Assembly: GCA_027486845.1 (NCBI GenBank)
Contig: JAIXOL010000062.1
Span: forward strand, 1 to 64,000
Source of the DNA: Cytophagaceae bacterium
GTDB lineage: Bacteria; Bacteroidota; Bacteroidia; Cytophagales; Spirosomataceae
DNA length: 64,000 nucleotides
Direction: 5' to 3'
In this document: positions 34,986-43,813 of the stretch, in pieces
How positions within the stretch are numbered: the first letter of the stretch is position 1
How the letters are laid out: each line of letters starts with the position of its first letter
The notes under the pieces: model-generated
What the model was told of the DNA's origin: nothing
The model's database searches: none
What the model saw: the letters and a program-made list of their open reading frames with translations, nothing else
Made by a program: the position numbers and the translations under genes

Positions 34986-36662
34986 ATGCAATCAAGACGA
35001 AAATTCTTACAATCGGGACTTTTGGCAACTGCGGCGGTGGGAACTCCAAGTGCTTTAATAGCCAATAAGGAAACCAAGGTTTCGGCAATAAATGACAATG
35101 AAACCACCAAAAATGGCACAATTACGTTTCTACAAACAACTGATGTTCATTGTCAACTTCACGCTCACGATGAGCTATTTTGGGAAAACAATCAACTGAC
35201 TTTTCGCAAAACGGGCGGTTATGCTCATTTGGCTACTGCATTGGATGTTTTGAAGAAAGAAAACCCTGAAAATACCATTACGATTGACACGGGCGATATG
35301 TTTCAAGGCAGTATGCTTTCGGTAAAAACTACTGGACAGGCGTTTGTTCCTTTGCTCAATGCACTCAATTATGATATGTATTTGCCAGGAAACTGGGAAG
35401 TCGTTTATTATAAGAAAAATATGCAAAAACTCATGGGCGGCTTGCTTGCTCCAAAAGTTTGTGCCAATATGTATCACGATTTAGGCGATGGAAAAAAGGG
35501 TGAATTAATTTTTCAACCTTACCAAATCGTGCATCGTTTGGGTGTAAAAATTGGTATTTTGGGTTATACCGACCCACTCGTGCCACTTCGGCAGTCGCCA
35601 CTTTATAGCAAGGGAATTGTTTACACGAAACCCGAAGAAAACCTAAAACAATATGTCGAACTTTTGAAGGAACAAGAGCAATGCGATTTCATCATTATTC
35701 TTTCGCATCTCGGACTTTCACAACAAATTGCTCTCGGAAATCACCCTGATTGTAAAGGCGTTGATTATATTTTTGGAGCAGATACCCATGAGCGAGTACG
35801 TAAACCGATTCAAGCCGAATATTCAAAAATTGTTGAACCTGGGGCATTCGGTTCATTTATTGGAAGATTGGATTTAAAAGTTGAGAATGGAAAAATTATT
35901 GGTGAAAAATACGAACTTATCGAAGTAAATCCGCAGAAATTTCCTGCAAAAAAAGAAGTTTTGGATATTGTTGAGCAAATAGAGAAGCCATATAAAGTAG
36001 AAATCAACAAGGTTTTGGGGTATAGTACCGTGCCACTTTACCGAAATTTTGTAGTAGAAAACACCATTGATACCATGATTGTGGATGCCCTCAAATGGAA
36101 AGTCAATGCCGATGTAGTACTATCGAATGGTTTTCGTTTTTGCCCACCACGCACCGCTGGAAAAGATGGCAAAGTAGCCATTACCGAAGGCTATTTATAC
36201 GATATGCTTCCCGTTGATTCTACTATCAGAACCGCCAAAGCAACTGGTCAACAAATCATGGATTGGCTCGAAAAAGAGTTACAAAACGTATTTGCCCAAG
36301 ATGCTTCCAAACGTTTTGGTGGTTGGTTGATACGTTTCAAAGGAATGCAGGTTGAGTTTAAGGCGTTTGAAAGAGTTGGGCATCGTGTACAAAAAGTTAC
36401 AATTGCTGGTCAGTCGCTTGATTTAACCAAAAGCTATACGATGTGTGCGTGCGAACGTGACGGCGACCCCGACGACATGCTTTGCCGTATGAAAGGTGTA
36501 AAAGAAGGTACAAATACTGCCTTTACATTGCATAGCATGATGAAAGAATATTTACAAAAATTCTCGCCTATAACACCAACATTAAGGCAAGATGCTAAAA
36601 TTTTGGATGGCCCACAAGATTTATTAAGTCAAGTTTCGGGCGTAGATTATCAATTTGTATAA
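34986..36662 (+). CDS. SoxB-like metallophosphatase-fold hydrolase, Tat-exported
   Basis: 558 residues of the 5'-nucleotidase/SoxB family. The leader SRRKFLQSGLLATAAVG is twin-arginine. Metal-site blocks are TTDVHCQLHAHD (D53, H55), TIDTGDMFQGSM (D101, D104), ILSHLG and GADTHERV. Where nucleotidases have GNHE and SoxB has GHWE, this protein has GNWE (135-138), close to SoxB. SoxB removes sulfate from SoxY-bound sulfur, yet no SoxY, SoxZ, SoxA or SoxX lies here. It probably acts on a sulfur compound in the periplasm; a nucleotidase role remains possible. Confidence 0.75.
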   Translation: MQSRRKFLQSGLLATAAVGTPSALIANKETKVSAINDNETTKNGTITFLQTTDVHCQLHAHDELFWENNQLTFRKTGGYAHLATALDVLKKENPENTITIDTGDMFQGSMLSVKTTGQAFVPLLNALNYDMYLPGNWEVVYYKKNMQKLMGGLLAPKVCANMYHDLGDGKKGELIFQPYQIVHRLGVKIGILGYTDPLVPLRQSPLYSKGIVYTKPEENLKQYVELLKEQEQCDFIIILSHLGLSQQIALGNHPDCKGVDYIFGADTHERVRKPIQAEYSKIVEPGAFGSFIGRLDLKVENGKIIGEKYELIEVNPQKFPAKKEVLDIVEQIEKPYKVEINKVLGYSTVPLYRNFVVENTIDTMIVDALKWKVNADVVLSNGFRFCPPRTAGKDGKVAITEGYLYDMLPVDSTIRTAKATGQQIMDWLEKELQNVFAQDASKRFGGWLIRFKGMQVEFKAFERVGHRVQKVTIAGQSLDLTKSYTMCACERDGDPDDMLCRMKGVKEGTNTAFTLHSMMKEYLQKFSPITPTLRQDAKILDGPQDLLSQVSGVDYQFV

Positions 36663-36673
36663 TTATATATGTT

Positions 36674-36716
36674 GTAGGGATGTTGCAATGCAACATCTCG
36701 GCGACCCCGTCTCTAC
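36674..36716. repeat. REP-like palindrome
   Basis: GATGTTGCA-A-TGCAACATC (36679-36697) is perfect, and flanking GTAGGGA / TCTCTAC extends the stem. The GGCGACCCCGTCTCTAC tail is typical of REP-like elements in Bacteroidota. Part of the tail (ACGGGGTCGCC on the other strand) reappears within the IS3 relic at 26811-26828. Confidence 0.7.
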
Positions 36717-36776
36717 GCAGACAATTACATCAAAAAACATATCTGCTGCTACAAAAATCAATAATATTTCTTCAAT

Positions 36777-36820
36777 GTAACATTTGTCACGAAAATAAAA
36801 ACTTGTAACAGATACTTTTG
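36777..36820 (+). promoter_or_regulatory. Sulfur-regulon promoter 5
   Basis: Operator GTAACATTTGTCAC (36777-36790), 22 nt, then TACTTTTG (36813-36820), a full TAnnTTTG match. The porin ATG is 20 nt downstream. This site comes closest to a perfect palindrome: the outer GTAAC and GTCAC pair except at one position. Confidence 0.87.
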
Positions 36821-36840
36821 CATCACATTAGTATCAAATT

Positions 36841-38244
36841 ATGAGAAGAATCAATTTACAATATATTATTTGGTCATATTTTATTTCAATGAACTTAGTG
36901 AGTGCCCAAGGTATTCACTCTTTTCATGAGGCAGACAAAGACACCAATACTTTAAGCCATTTTTTTGAAAAAGGTCGATTTTATGGTCATGCTCGCTCAT
37001 ATATGGCTGGAACAATTAATCAGGGTGATTTGACCGATTATTACGCTTGGGGAATTGGTGCGGGAATCGGATACGAAACTCCAAAGTTTTTCAAGCATTT
37101 TCAAGTTGGATTAAGCGGGTTTTTCATGTTTAATATAAAATCTTCTGATTTAAGCAAAGTTGACCCAAAAACTAACCAAGCAAATCGTTATGAAATTGGA
37201 TTATTCGACATCGAACGCCCCGACGACCACGAAGATTTAGACCGCTTGGAAGAATTATTCGTCAAAACTCATTTAGGAAAGAAATCAACGCTAACCATCG
37301 GTCGTCAAATTCCACAAACACCATTCATCAATCCACAAGATGGTCGAATGCGTCCAACTTTGGTAGAAGCAGCAGTTTTGGAATTAAAAGAATTCAAAAA
37401 TCTTAATCTACACGGAGAATATATTTGGCGAATTTCTCCACGTTCGACCGTTCGATGGTTTGAAACTGCTGAAAGTATGGGCATTTATCCAGTTGGAGTT
37501 GACATAAACGGAAAACCTTCGCAATATAAAAATAATGTAGAATCGGTCGGAGTTGGAATTATTGGGGCGGTTTACCAAAAGAAGCAATGGAACATTCAGC
37601 TTTGGGATACTTTCATAGATAATGTTTTGAACACTGCCCAACTTAAAGCCGAGTGGAAATCTAAACCAATAGCAGGTAAAAACTGGATTTTTGGCGGACA
37701 ATATATCCAACAAAATGTCGTAGGAAATGGCGGCAACGAAGACCCAACGAAAGCCTATACGCAAGAAAATAGTAGTTCAAATGTATTTTCTGGGCGTTTG
37801 GGACAACAATCAGCCAAATTTGACTGGTTTTTGAATGGCACTCGAATCACAGCCAAAGGACGTTATTTGATGCCAAGAGAATGGGGACGTGAAACTTTTT
37901 ATACTTTCATGCCCCGTGAACGAAACGAAGGCTTTGGTGATGTAACAGCCGTAACAGTAAATACTTTTTTCAAACCCAAAAAAAACATCAAAATAGAGTT
38001 GAGTGGTGGCTATTTTCAGCTTCCCGATGTAAAAAACTTTGCTTTAAACAAATATGGCCTGCCCACTTATTCTCAAATAAATTTGGGGTTGACCTATCAA
38101 TTCGACCATTATTTGAAAGGTCTCAGTGCATTACTATTGGTAGTTCGCAAAGACGAAATTGGCGAAACTTACCAAAACGACCGCTTCGTTTTCAATAAAG
38201 TAAACATGACGCACTTAAACTTAATTATCAACTATCATTATTAA
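36841..38244 (+). CDS. OprD-like outer-membrane porin
   Basis: 467 residues. A short signal peptide (to about residue 22, SAQ) is followed by alternating amphipathic strands. The KTHLGKKSTLTIGRQIPQTP block recalls OprD/alginate-type porins, and the C-terminus ends in NLIINYHY, an aromatic barrel end. It should form a passive channel for small anions in the outer membrane. It is the first gene of unit 5 with the two YeeE halves 11 nt behind, so it probably admits thiosulfate or a related compound to the periplasm (inference). Confidence 0.75.
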   Translation: MRRINLQYIIWSYFISMNLVSAQGIHSFHEADKDTNTLSHFFEKGRFYGHARSYMAGTINQGDLTDYYAWGIGAGIGYETPKFFKHFQVGLSGFFMFNIKSSDLSKVDPKTNQANRYEIGLFDIERPDDHEDLDRLEELFVKTHLGKKSTLTIGRQIPQTPFINPQDGRMRPTLVEAAVLELKEFKNLNLHGEYIWRISPRSTVRWFETAESMGIYPVGVDINGKPSQYKNNVESVGVGIIGAVYQKKQWNIQLWDTFIDNVLNTAQLKAEWKSKPIAGKNWIFGGQYIQQNVVGNGGNEDPTKAYTQENSSSNVFSGRLGQQSAKFDWFLNGTRITAKGRYLMPREWGRETFYTFMPRERNEGFGDVTAVTVNTFFKPKKNIKIELSGGYFQLPDVKNFALNKYGLPTYSQINLGLTYQFDHYLKGLSALLLVVRKDEIGETYQNDRFVFNKVNMTHLNLIINYHY

Positions 38245-38255
38245 AACAAAAACGC

Positions 38256-38831
38256 ATGAAACAAATGTTTGATTTTATTCTTCAGCCTTGGCCTTGGTAT
38301 GTTGCAGGCCCACTTATCGGACTTACAGTTCCAACACTTTTATTAATTGGCAATAAATCTTTCGGTATTTCATCATCGCTTCGCCACGTTTGTGCGGCTT
38401 GTTTTCCTGCCGATATTCCATTTTTCAAATATGATTGGAAAAAAGAAATTTGGAATTTGATTTTTGTTTTGGGAGTGTTTTTTGGTGGAATCATCGCCAC
38501 CAATTTCTTGGCAAATCCGAGTGATTTTGTACTTTCAGAAGCTACAATCAATGATTTAAAAGCTCTCGGTATCAACGATTTTTCGGGTTTAATGCCAGCC
38601 GATTTATTCTCCGTTGAAACACTATTTTCGGTAAAAGGACTAATTTTCTTTGTTTTTGGGGGCTTTTTGGTTGGTTTTGGTACTCGCTATGCGGGTGGCT
38701 GTACTTCTGGCCACGCAATTATGGGGCTTTCAAATTTACAAGTTCCATCTTTGATTGCCACTTGTTGTTTTATGGTTGGAGGTTTTACCATGACACACCT
38801 AATTATGCCAATTATTTTTAAATTATTCTAA
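38256..38831 (+). CDS. YeeE/YedE-type thiosulfate transporter, first half
   Basis: 191 residues, about five helices. [16 protein letters not shown] is the signature cysteine loop of YeeE/YedE carriers (TsuA), in which conserved cysteines guide thiosulfate through the membrane. Two extra Cys pairs occur near the N-terminus (HVCAACFP). It is about half the length of E. coli YeeE; the other half is the next gene 21 nt away, and the two should form one transporter. Part of the operon with the porin. Confidence 0.88.
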   Translation: MKQMFDFILQPWPWYVAGPLIGLTVPTLLLIGNKSFGISSSLRHVCAACFPADIPFFKYDWKKEIWNLIFVLGVFFGGIIATNFLANPSDFVLSEATINDLKALGINDFSGLMPADLFSVETLFSVKGLIFFVFGGFLVGFGTRYAGGCTSGHAIMGLSNLQVPSLIATCCFMVGGFTMTHLIMPIIFKLF

Positions 38832-38852
38832 CATTTTCTAAGCAAAAAATCA

Positions 38853-39353
38853 ATGAAAAATATTCAAGAAATTCAAAATACTGCTGTTGTAGAGCCATTT
38901 GTTTGCGAAGCTCCCAATGACATGAAAAAAGCCGAAAGTTGGACTGACAATATCAAATATTTAATTGTAGGAATCTTATTTGGAATCGTATTCGTTAAAG
39001 CAGAAATCATCTCGTGGTTTCGTATCCAAGAAATGTTTCGTTTACAGAGTTTCCACATGTACGGCGTAATTGGCAGTGCGGTTGTGGTGGGAATGATTTC
39101 TGTATTTTTAATCAAAAAGTTTAATATTAAGACAATTGCAGGCGAAACAGTAGATTTTCACCCAAAGAAATTTCAAAAGGGACAAGTATATGGTGGACTG
39201 ATTTTTGGTTTAGGCTGGGCAATCACAGGTGCTTGTCCTGGACCAATTTTTGCCCAAATTGGTAGCGGTTATATGGTCGTAATTGCCACGCTTTTAAGTG
39301 CAGTTGCTGGAACTTGGGTCTATGGTTTATTGAAAGATAAACTACCAAATTAA
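38853..39353 (+). CDS. YeeE/YedE-type thiosulfate transporter, second half
   Basis: 166 residues with about four helices. GWAITGACPGPIFAQIGSG is the second-half counterpart of the cysteine loop in YeeE/YedE proteins. The N-terminal 25 residues are polar and probably cytoplasmic. Split two-gene versions like this are common and presumably assemble into the nine-helix carrier. Last gene of the sulfur island; a 16-bp-stem hairpin lies about 70 nt downstream. Confidence 0.87.
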   Translation: MKNIQEIQNTAVVEPFVCEAPNDMKKAESWTDNIKYLIVGILFGIVFVKAEIISWFRIQEMFRLQSFHMYGVIGSAVVVGMISVFLIKKFNIKTIAGETVDFHPKKFQKGQVYGGLIFGLGWAITGACPGPIFAQIGSGYMVVIATLLSAVAGTWVYGLLKDKLPN

Positions 39354-39425
39354 TAATTGAGCTTTTAAAAATCTCTTACTTTTGGGAAAAAATCTATTCC
39401 GATTTATCATTGAGCAGGTAAATTC

Positions 39426-39463
39426 ATTTGATGTGCACATTACGATAAATGTGGACATCAAAT
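39426..39463. repeat. Long intergenic hairpin
   Basis: ATTTGATGTGCACATT and AATGTGGACATCAAAT form a 16-bp stem with one mismatch around a 6-nt loop. It lies between the convergent YeeE-half and lipoprotein genes. There is no T-run on either side, so it may be a processing or REP-type element. The motif AATATTAATCGACAAATT of repeat family 2 follows at 39559-39576. Confidence 0.6.
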
Positions 39464-39615
39464 GCTTGGAAATTCGTAAAAGAAATTTGATTGTTGTAAA
39501 TTTTAGGAATAGCTATGATTTTTGTAAACTTATTTTGTAAAACTTAGTAAGTTATTGTTTAATATTAATCGACAAATTTGCAAATCGTGTCAACCTATTT
39601 TAGGCAAGCACATAC

Positions 39616-40776
39616 TTATTTAAGATAATCAGTTGTAAAATAGGTCGTGTTATCTTTTAAACCCTCATAGAAGAAAAAAACCTCATTTTCAATCTTATTT
39701 CTTCTATTTTCATCTATCATCTGTTTTAGATAGTCGTAGGTAGGCTTGTAGGTTCCTACTTTTAATAAAATACCAGGTGCAAGAAGTTTTATTTTGTCTG
39801 TATTAATCTGAGAATTAATAATTTTTGATAATTCAGCTTTATAAGCAACAATATCGTAGCGATATATTTGTGGACAAATCATATCAACCCAACCATTATT
39901 TACCCAAGTTGGCCAATCTTGTAAATATTCAGTTTTTGCAAATGGATAAATACTTGGTGCCATTGAAATGCCAATTTTTGGATTAATTTTCTTTAATTCA
40001 ACCGAAATTCGTTCCATAAATTTATTTAAACGGTTGGCTCTCCAAGTTACCCAATTATCTTCTTTATCATTTGTGGGTGTAGCAGCACCTGTTTCTGCTT
40101 TGTATTGTGTCAGTATCTCAGGGTTATACCCTCCTTCCACGGCCATTGCAGGCAGTCGGTCGTCGCCTTGAATTCCATCTAAGTCTGGATAGTTTACAAC
40201 CGCTTCTTTCAATAAAGAAAACATAAAATCTTGTACTTCGGGGTTAAGGGCATTCATCCATTTAAAACCATTTTTGGTGGCGGTATTGCCGTTTTTATCA
40301 AGCGATGCCCATTGCGGTTTTATTCTTAAAATATGTTCGCCAAAGCCACTATTTTCAGCCGCAAAACCATATTCAAACCACGCATAAACTTTGATATTTT
40401 TGGCGTGTGCCTCATCAATCATTTCCCGAAGCGGATCACGCCCAGCCAAGGCTTCCTCGATTGGAATCTTAAAAATATCATTCATGATTTTGCTTGGATA
40501 AAGCGTTCTTCCCTTATTCCAGGTAACCACAAAAATATGATTAATACCACTTTTTTGGCATAAATCTACCGCTTGTTTGATACCCTCCTTGGTATAGAGT
40601 GCTTGACTCGCAACATTGGTGAGCCACACTCCTTTTACGCCCGAAACTACTTTTGGGCTGATTGGGGTAACTGGCGTTGGGCTTGTGTTTTTTTCTTGAG
40701 CTTTGCAACTTTGAATAGACTTAACAAAGCCAATTAATAGTAAAATAGAACAGTAAACTTTTATTTTTATTAGCAT
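39616..40776 (-). CDS. GH10-like (GHL10/PF02638) glycosidase-type lipoprotein
   Basis: 386 residues. The leader LILLIGFVKSIQSC ends in a lipobox Cys, so the protein is membrane-anchored. The body is a TIM-barrel of the GHL10 family: GVWLTNVASQALYTKEG start, then KVYAWFEYGFAAE, DGIQGDDRL and VDMICPQIYRYD. Members are distant glycoside hydrolases, often acting on cell-surface glycans. The ATG at 40776 is preferred over 40800 because it starts the signal peptide. It points away from the DUF4127 operon, with a SusD relic between. Confidence 0.8.
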   Translation of the reverse strand: MLIKIKVYCSILLLIGFVKSIQSCKAQEKNTSPTPVTPISPKVVSGVKGVWLTNVASQALYTKEGIKQAVDLCQKSGINHIFVVTWNKGRTLYPSKIMNDIFKIPIEEALAGRDPLREMIDEAHAKNIKVYAWFEYGFAAENSGFGEHILRIKPQWASLDKNGNTATKNGFKWMNALNPEVQDFMFSLLKEAVVNYPDLDGIQGDDRLPAMAVEGGYNPEILTQYKAETGAATPTNDKEDNWVTWRANRLNKFMERISVELKKINPKIGISMAPSIYPFAKTEYLQDWPTWVNNGWVDMICPQIYRYDIVAYKAELSKIINSQINTDKIKLLAPGILLKVGTYKPTYDYLKQMIDENRRNKIENEVFFFYEGLKDNTTYFTTDYLK

Positions 40777-40818
40777 AATTGGTGAAGGTAATTGTGACAA
40801 TTTGAATATTTTGAATAA

Positions 40819-40848
40819 AAACCCCTCACCTAATTAGGGGCGGGGTTT
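40819..40848 (-). terminator. Terminator-like hairpin behind the SusD pseudogene
   Basis: AAACCCC and GGGGTTT close a stem with CCCCTAATTAGG inside. On the minus strand it is followed by TTTATTC. It appears to be the old terminator of the susD pseudogene at 40971, which lies upstream on the same strand. Confidence 0.6.
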
Positions 40849-40970
40849 CGGAATCTTATAATTTAAAGACTTACTAATATTGTGAATGAAATATTAAATT
40901 GGCCATCATAATTTTAGAAATTATTGGCCAATAAATTGTTATGGTTATTTAATCATCTACCTTTAAATAC

Positions 40971-41940
40971 TTACCAACCACTATTTTGTTTTAAATTTTT
41001 ATTTTTATCTATTTCGCCAAGTGGAATAGGCCATAACAAATGTTTGGCTGTGTTCTTACGAATCTCATTTCGGCTACTGATACGCTCAGAAATACTTGCC
41101 GAATAATCAGGAATATCGTTGATGTCTTGCACAGAACCCGCTGCACCAAAAGATGGCTTGGTTGGTGCATCAGCAGGGTTTTTGGCCGCTCATACAATTT
41201 GTGTATTCAAAAAATCTAAGACAATGCCCCAACGACGAATATCAAATAAACGAAGCCCTTAAATGGCAAATTCAACAGTTCGCTCACGGCGTACTGCCTG
41301 ACGCATCTTGGCTTGTGAACCAAGTGTAATATTGGGTTGACCTGCACGTTTTCGTACGGCATTGATGGCATCAACCACAGAGGCATCTATTTTTCCGAAT
41401 TCGATTTGAGCTTCGGCATACATCAATAAAATCTCAGCATAACGCATCAAAACATATCCTGTTTTTAGCTCCCAAAGATATTGATCAGTGTCGTTGTATT
41501 TTCGCCAAACATAGCCAACACCTCCAACTGCACTCGTCGCTCCAAATTGCCATACGCCATTCGACGAGGTTGCAAAATCGGGGTTTCCGGCTACAACATC
41601 AAACTTTTGGGTATTCCAATTCCAACGAAAAATTTGGTCTGTATGTATATTAAAAATAAACCGTTGATTTGGGTTTTGATATGGTAAACTTGTTGTTTTA
41701 CTCATACGAACCTCCATGGTATCATCTAGCATATAGAGTGTCCATCGCAAACGTTTATCTCGGTTTTGACTTGGGTTTGCAGGATTATACAAAGGTGATT
41801 CGTCAATCCTTTTTCCATCTGTACATTCAAACTTATCAACCAATGCTTGTGTTGGAAAATTATTGCTTTGAACTCCCAAAGCTTACGTGGCGTATAACCA
41901 ACTGCCATCCAACTTGCAGGTTGAGATTCTTTAAATTAAA
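40971..41940 (-). pseudogene. Truncated SusD/RagB gene with in-frame stops
   Basis: The minus strand encodes the C-terminal two-thirds of a SusD protein: TGYVLMRYAEILLMYAEAQ and INAVRKRAGQPN, then RRERTVEFAI, a TAA stop, GLRLFDIRRWGIVLDF, a TGA stop, and on to HLLWPIPLGEIDKN and the true end QNSGW. Both stops sit in an otherwise intact frame. The N-terminal part and lipobox are missing beyond about 41940 and no SusC gene lies next to it. It is a dead outer-membrane glycan-binding gene, unrelated in sequence to the relic at 11233. Confidence 0.85.
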
Positions 41941-42024
41941 TTTTTCTTTTAGATGTTTTCTTTTGTTTTGAAAAGGTTAACAGAATAATTTTTGGGTTTA
42001 CATATATTTTTACACAAACTTATA

Positions 42025-42038
42025 TAAAATTTTTATAA
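42025..42038. promoter_or_regulatory. Half-site resembling the ROK operator
   Basis: TAAAATTTTTATAA differs in one base from TAAAATATTTATAA, the right arm of the inverted repeat at 50757-50770. It lies 132-145 nt upstream of the DUF4127 gene. The match supports joint control by the ROK repressor, but it is AT-only and could be chance. Confidence 0.35.
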
Positions 42039-42169
42039 AAGATTATTAAAAAATTAAATTTATTTCTCAAATTTGTTCAATCATTACATTTTAGTAGTAG
42101 TTATTCTAAAAAAAATAAAGATTTTAGCGTAATTAAATATTTATTCTATTGAACCCTTCGTTTTAATAT

Positions 42170-43759
42170 ATGAAAAAAAAAATCTTACTATTCATTTGTT
42201 TATTCTATGCAATAGTCCACATTGCTTTTTCACAGGGAAATCTTTCAGCGAAAATTCTACTCATTCCTTTAGACGACCGTCCACCTTGTTTGCAGTTTCC
42301 TGTAAAAATGGGACTTGTTGGTGATGTTGAACTCATTACACCTCCGTATGAAATGCTGGGTAGATTTCTTGATTTTGGAAAATCAGACGAAATCATTCGA
42401 TGGATTGATGCCCAAAACATACAATCTTTTGATGCAGTCATCATTTCGATGGATATGATTGCTTATGGTGGTTTAGTGGCTTCTCGTGTACATGATACAG
42501 AAATTTCTGAGGCTTTAAAAAGAGTAGACATCGTCAAAGTGATTCGACAAAAATCGCCAAAAATAAAAATCTATGGTTCGAGTGTTATCATGCGTTTAGC
42601 TCCAACTGCCGATGGAAAAAATGAATTATATCGTGAAAAATTGTCGAAGTGGGCTGAAATTTCGCCTGATGAAAATCAAAAAACATTAACCCAAAAATTG
42701 GAATCTGACATTCCTCAAGAAGCATTAAGAAATTACAAAACAGCTCGAGAACGTAACTTAAAAGTAAATCTTTTTGCCGCAGAATTGGCAAAAAACAAGG
42801 TTTTTGACTATTTAATTCTATCTCAAGACGACGCCAAAGCTAAAGGCGTACATATTAAAGATAGAGAAATGCTTTCGCAATTTGTTCAATCAAATAATTT
42901 AACAGAGCGTATTGCTATTCAACCCGGTGCCGACGAGGTTTCGATGCTGTTATTAGCTCGCTCTGTGGCAGATAAATACAATTATCGACCAAAAATCAAG
43001 GCGGTTTTTTCATCTGAAAGCATGGCCGATAAAGAAATGCCTTTTGAAGACCGACCCTTACGTAAAACAGTAAGTTTTCATATCAAGGCCGTTGGGGCAA
43101 GAGAAGTTAGCAATATAAACGACGCCGACATTTGTTTTTTTGTGTTTACCTCAAGAAAAGAAGAAGAGCGAGCCAAAACCTTTGCCGATGAAATTATTGC
43201 TTTTTCTAAGAAAACAAACAAAGGCATGATCATTGTTGATATTGACCCTGTAGGAGATATCCAAGGTGGAGATATTACTTTCACCGAAAGGCTGAAAGAA
43301 CAAGCCATTTTTTCAAAAACCTATGGCTACGCTTCTTGGAATACAGCTGGCAATGCCATAGGCACTGCATTGCCTCACGGTATTTTATTTGGTGTTTCAA
43401 AACCAATAGCAAAATTGCACCCTCAAAAAGAAGTAATTAACCGTATGGCTAAGGCCCAAACATGGTTTATGCTGAATCGATTATTAGATGATTACAGTTA
43501 CCATTCCATCGTGCGACCCGCGTCTGCCAAAATGATTCGTGAAAAAAACTGGAATGCTTATCGATTAACGGATGAACAAACTAAATCAACAGAAGAGTTT
43601 TGTAAAAAAGAATTGCTTCCAATAGCCATTAAAACTGTTGAAGGCTTTTATCCAAAAAATAGTTCTAACAATTTAAAAATTGTATCATTCAGCTTTGATT
43701 TACCTTGGAATCGCACTTTTGAGGCAGAAATAGATTGTCAAACCATAAAAGCCAAATGA
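42170..43759 (+). CDS. DUF4127 protein, secreted
   Basis: 529 residues. A signal peptide (KKILLFICLFYAIVHIAFS) is followed by the family opening ILLIPLDDRPPC. Further conserved-looking blocks are DAVIISMDMIAYGGLVASR, YGSSVIMRLAP and DYLILSQDDAKAKG. DUF4127 has no established function; conserved Asp and Arg residues suggest an enzyme. It begins a four-gene run with a permease, a hydantoinase/oxoprolinase and an FAD oxidoreductase. Their co-occurrence implies a joint catabolic pathway for an unidentified substrate. Confidence 0.82.
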   Translation: MKKKILLFICLFYAIVHIAFSQGNLSAKILLIPLDDRPPCLQFPVKMGLVGDVELITPPYEMLGRFLDFGKSDEIIRWIDAQNIQSFDAVIISMDMIAYGGLVASRVHDTEISEALKRVDIVKVIRQKSPKIKIYGSSVIMRLAPTADGKNELYREKLSKWAEISPDENQKTLTQKLESDIPQEALRNYKTARERNLKVNLFAAELAKNKVFDYLILSQDDAKAKGVHIKDREMLSQFVQSNNLTERIAIQPGADEVSMLLLARSVADKYNYRPKIKAVFSSESMADKEMPFEDRPLRKTVSFHIKAVGAREVSNINDADICFFVFTSRKEEERAKTFADEIIAFSKKTNKGMIIVDIDPVGDIQGGDITFTERLKEQAIFSKTYGYASWNTAGNAIGTALPHGILFGVSKPIAKLHPQKEVINRMAKAQTWFMLNRLLDDYSYHSIVRPASAKMIREKNWNAYRLTDEQTKSTEEFCKKELLPIAIKTVEGFYPKNSSNNLKIVSFSFDLPWNRTFEAEIDCQTIKAK

Positions 43760-43813
43760 TTTTTCAAATAGTTTCAAAACTTTTATTTTTAAATTAAGCT
43801 TTCGCACCAACCT

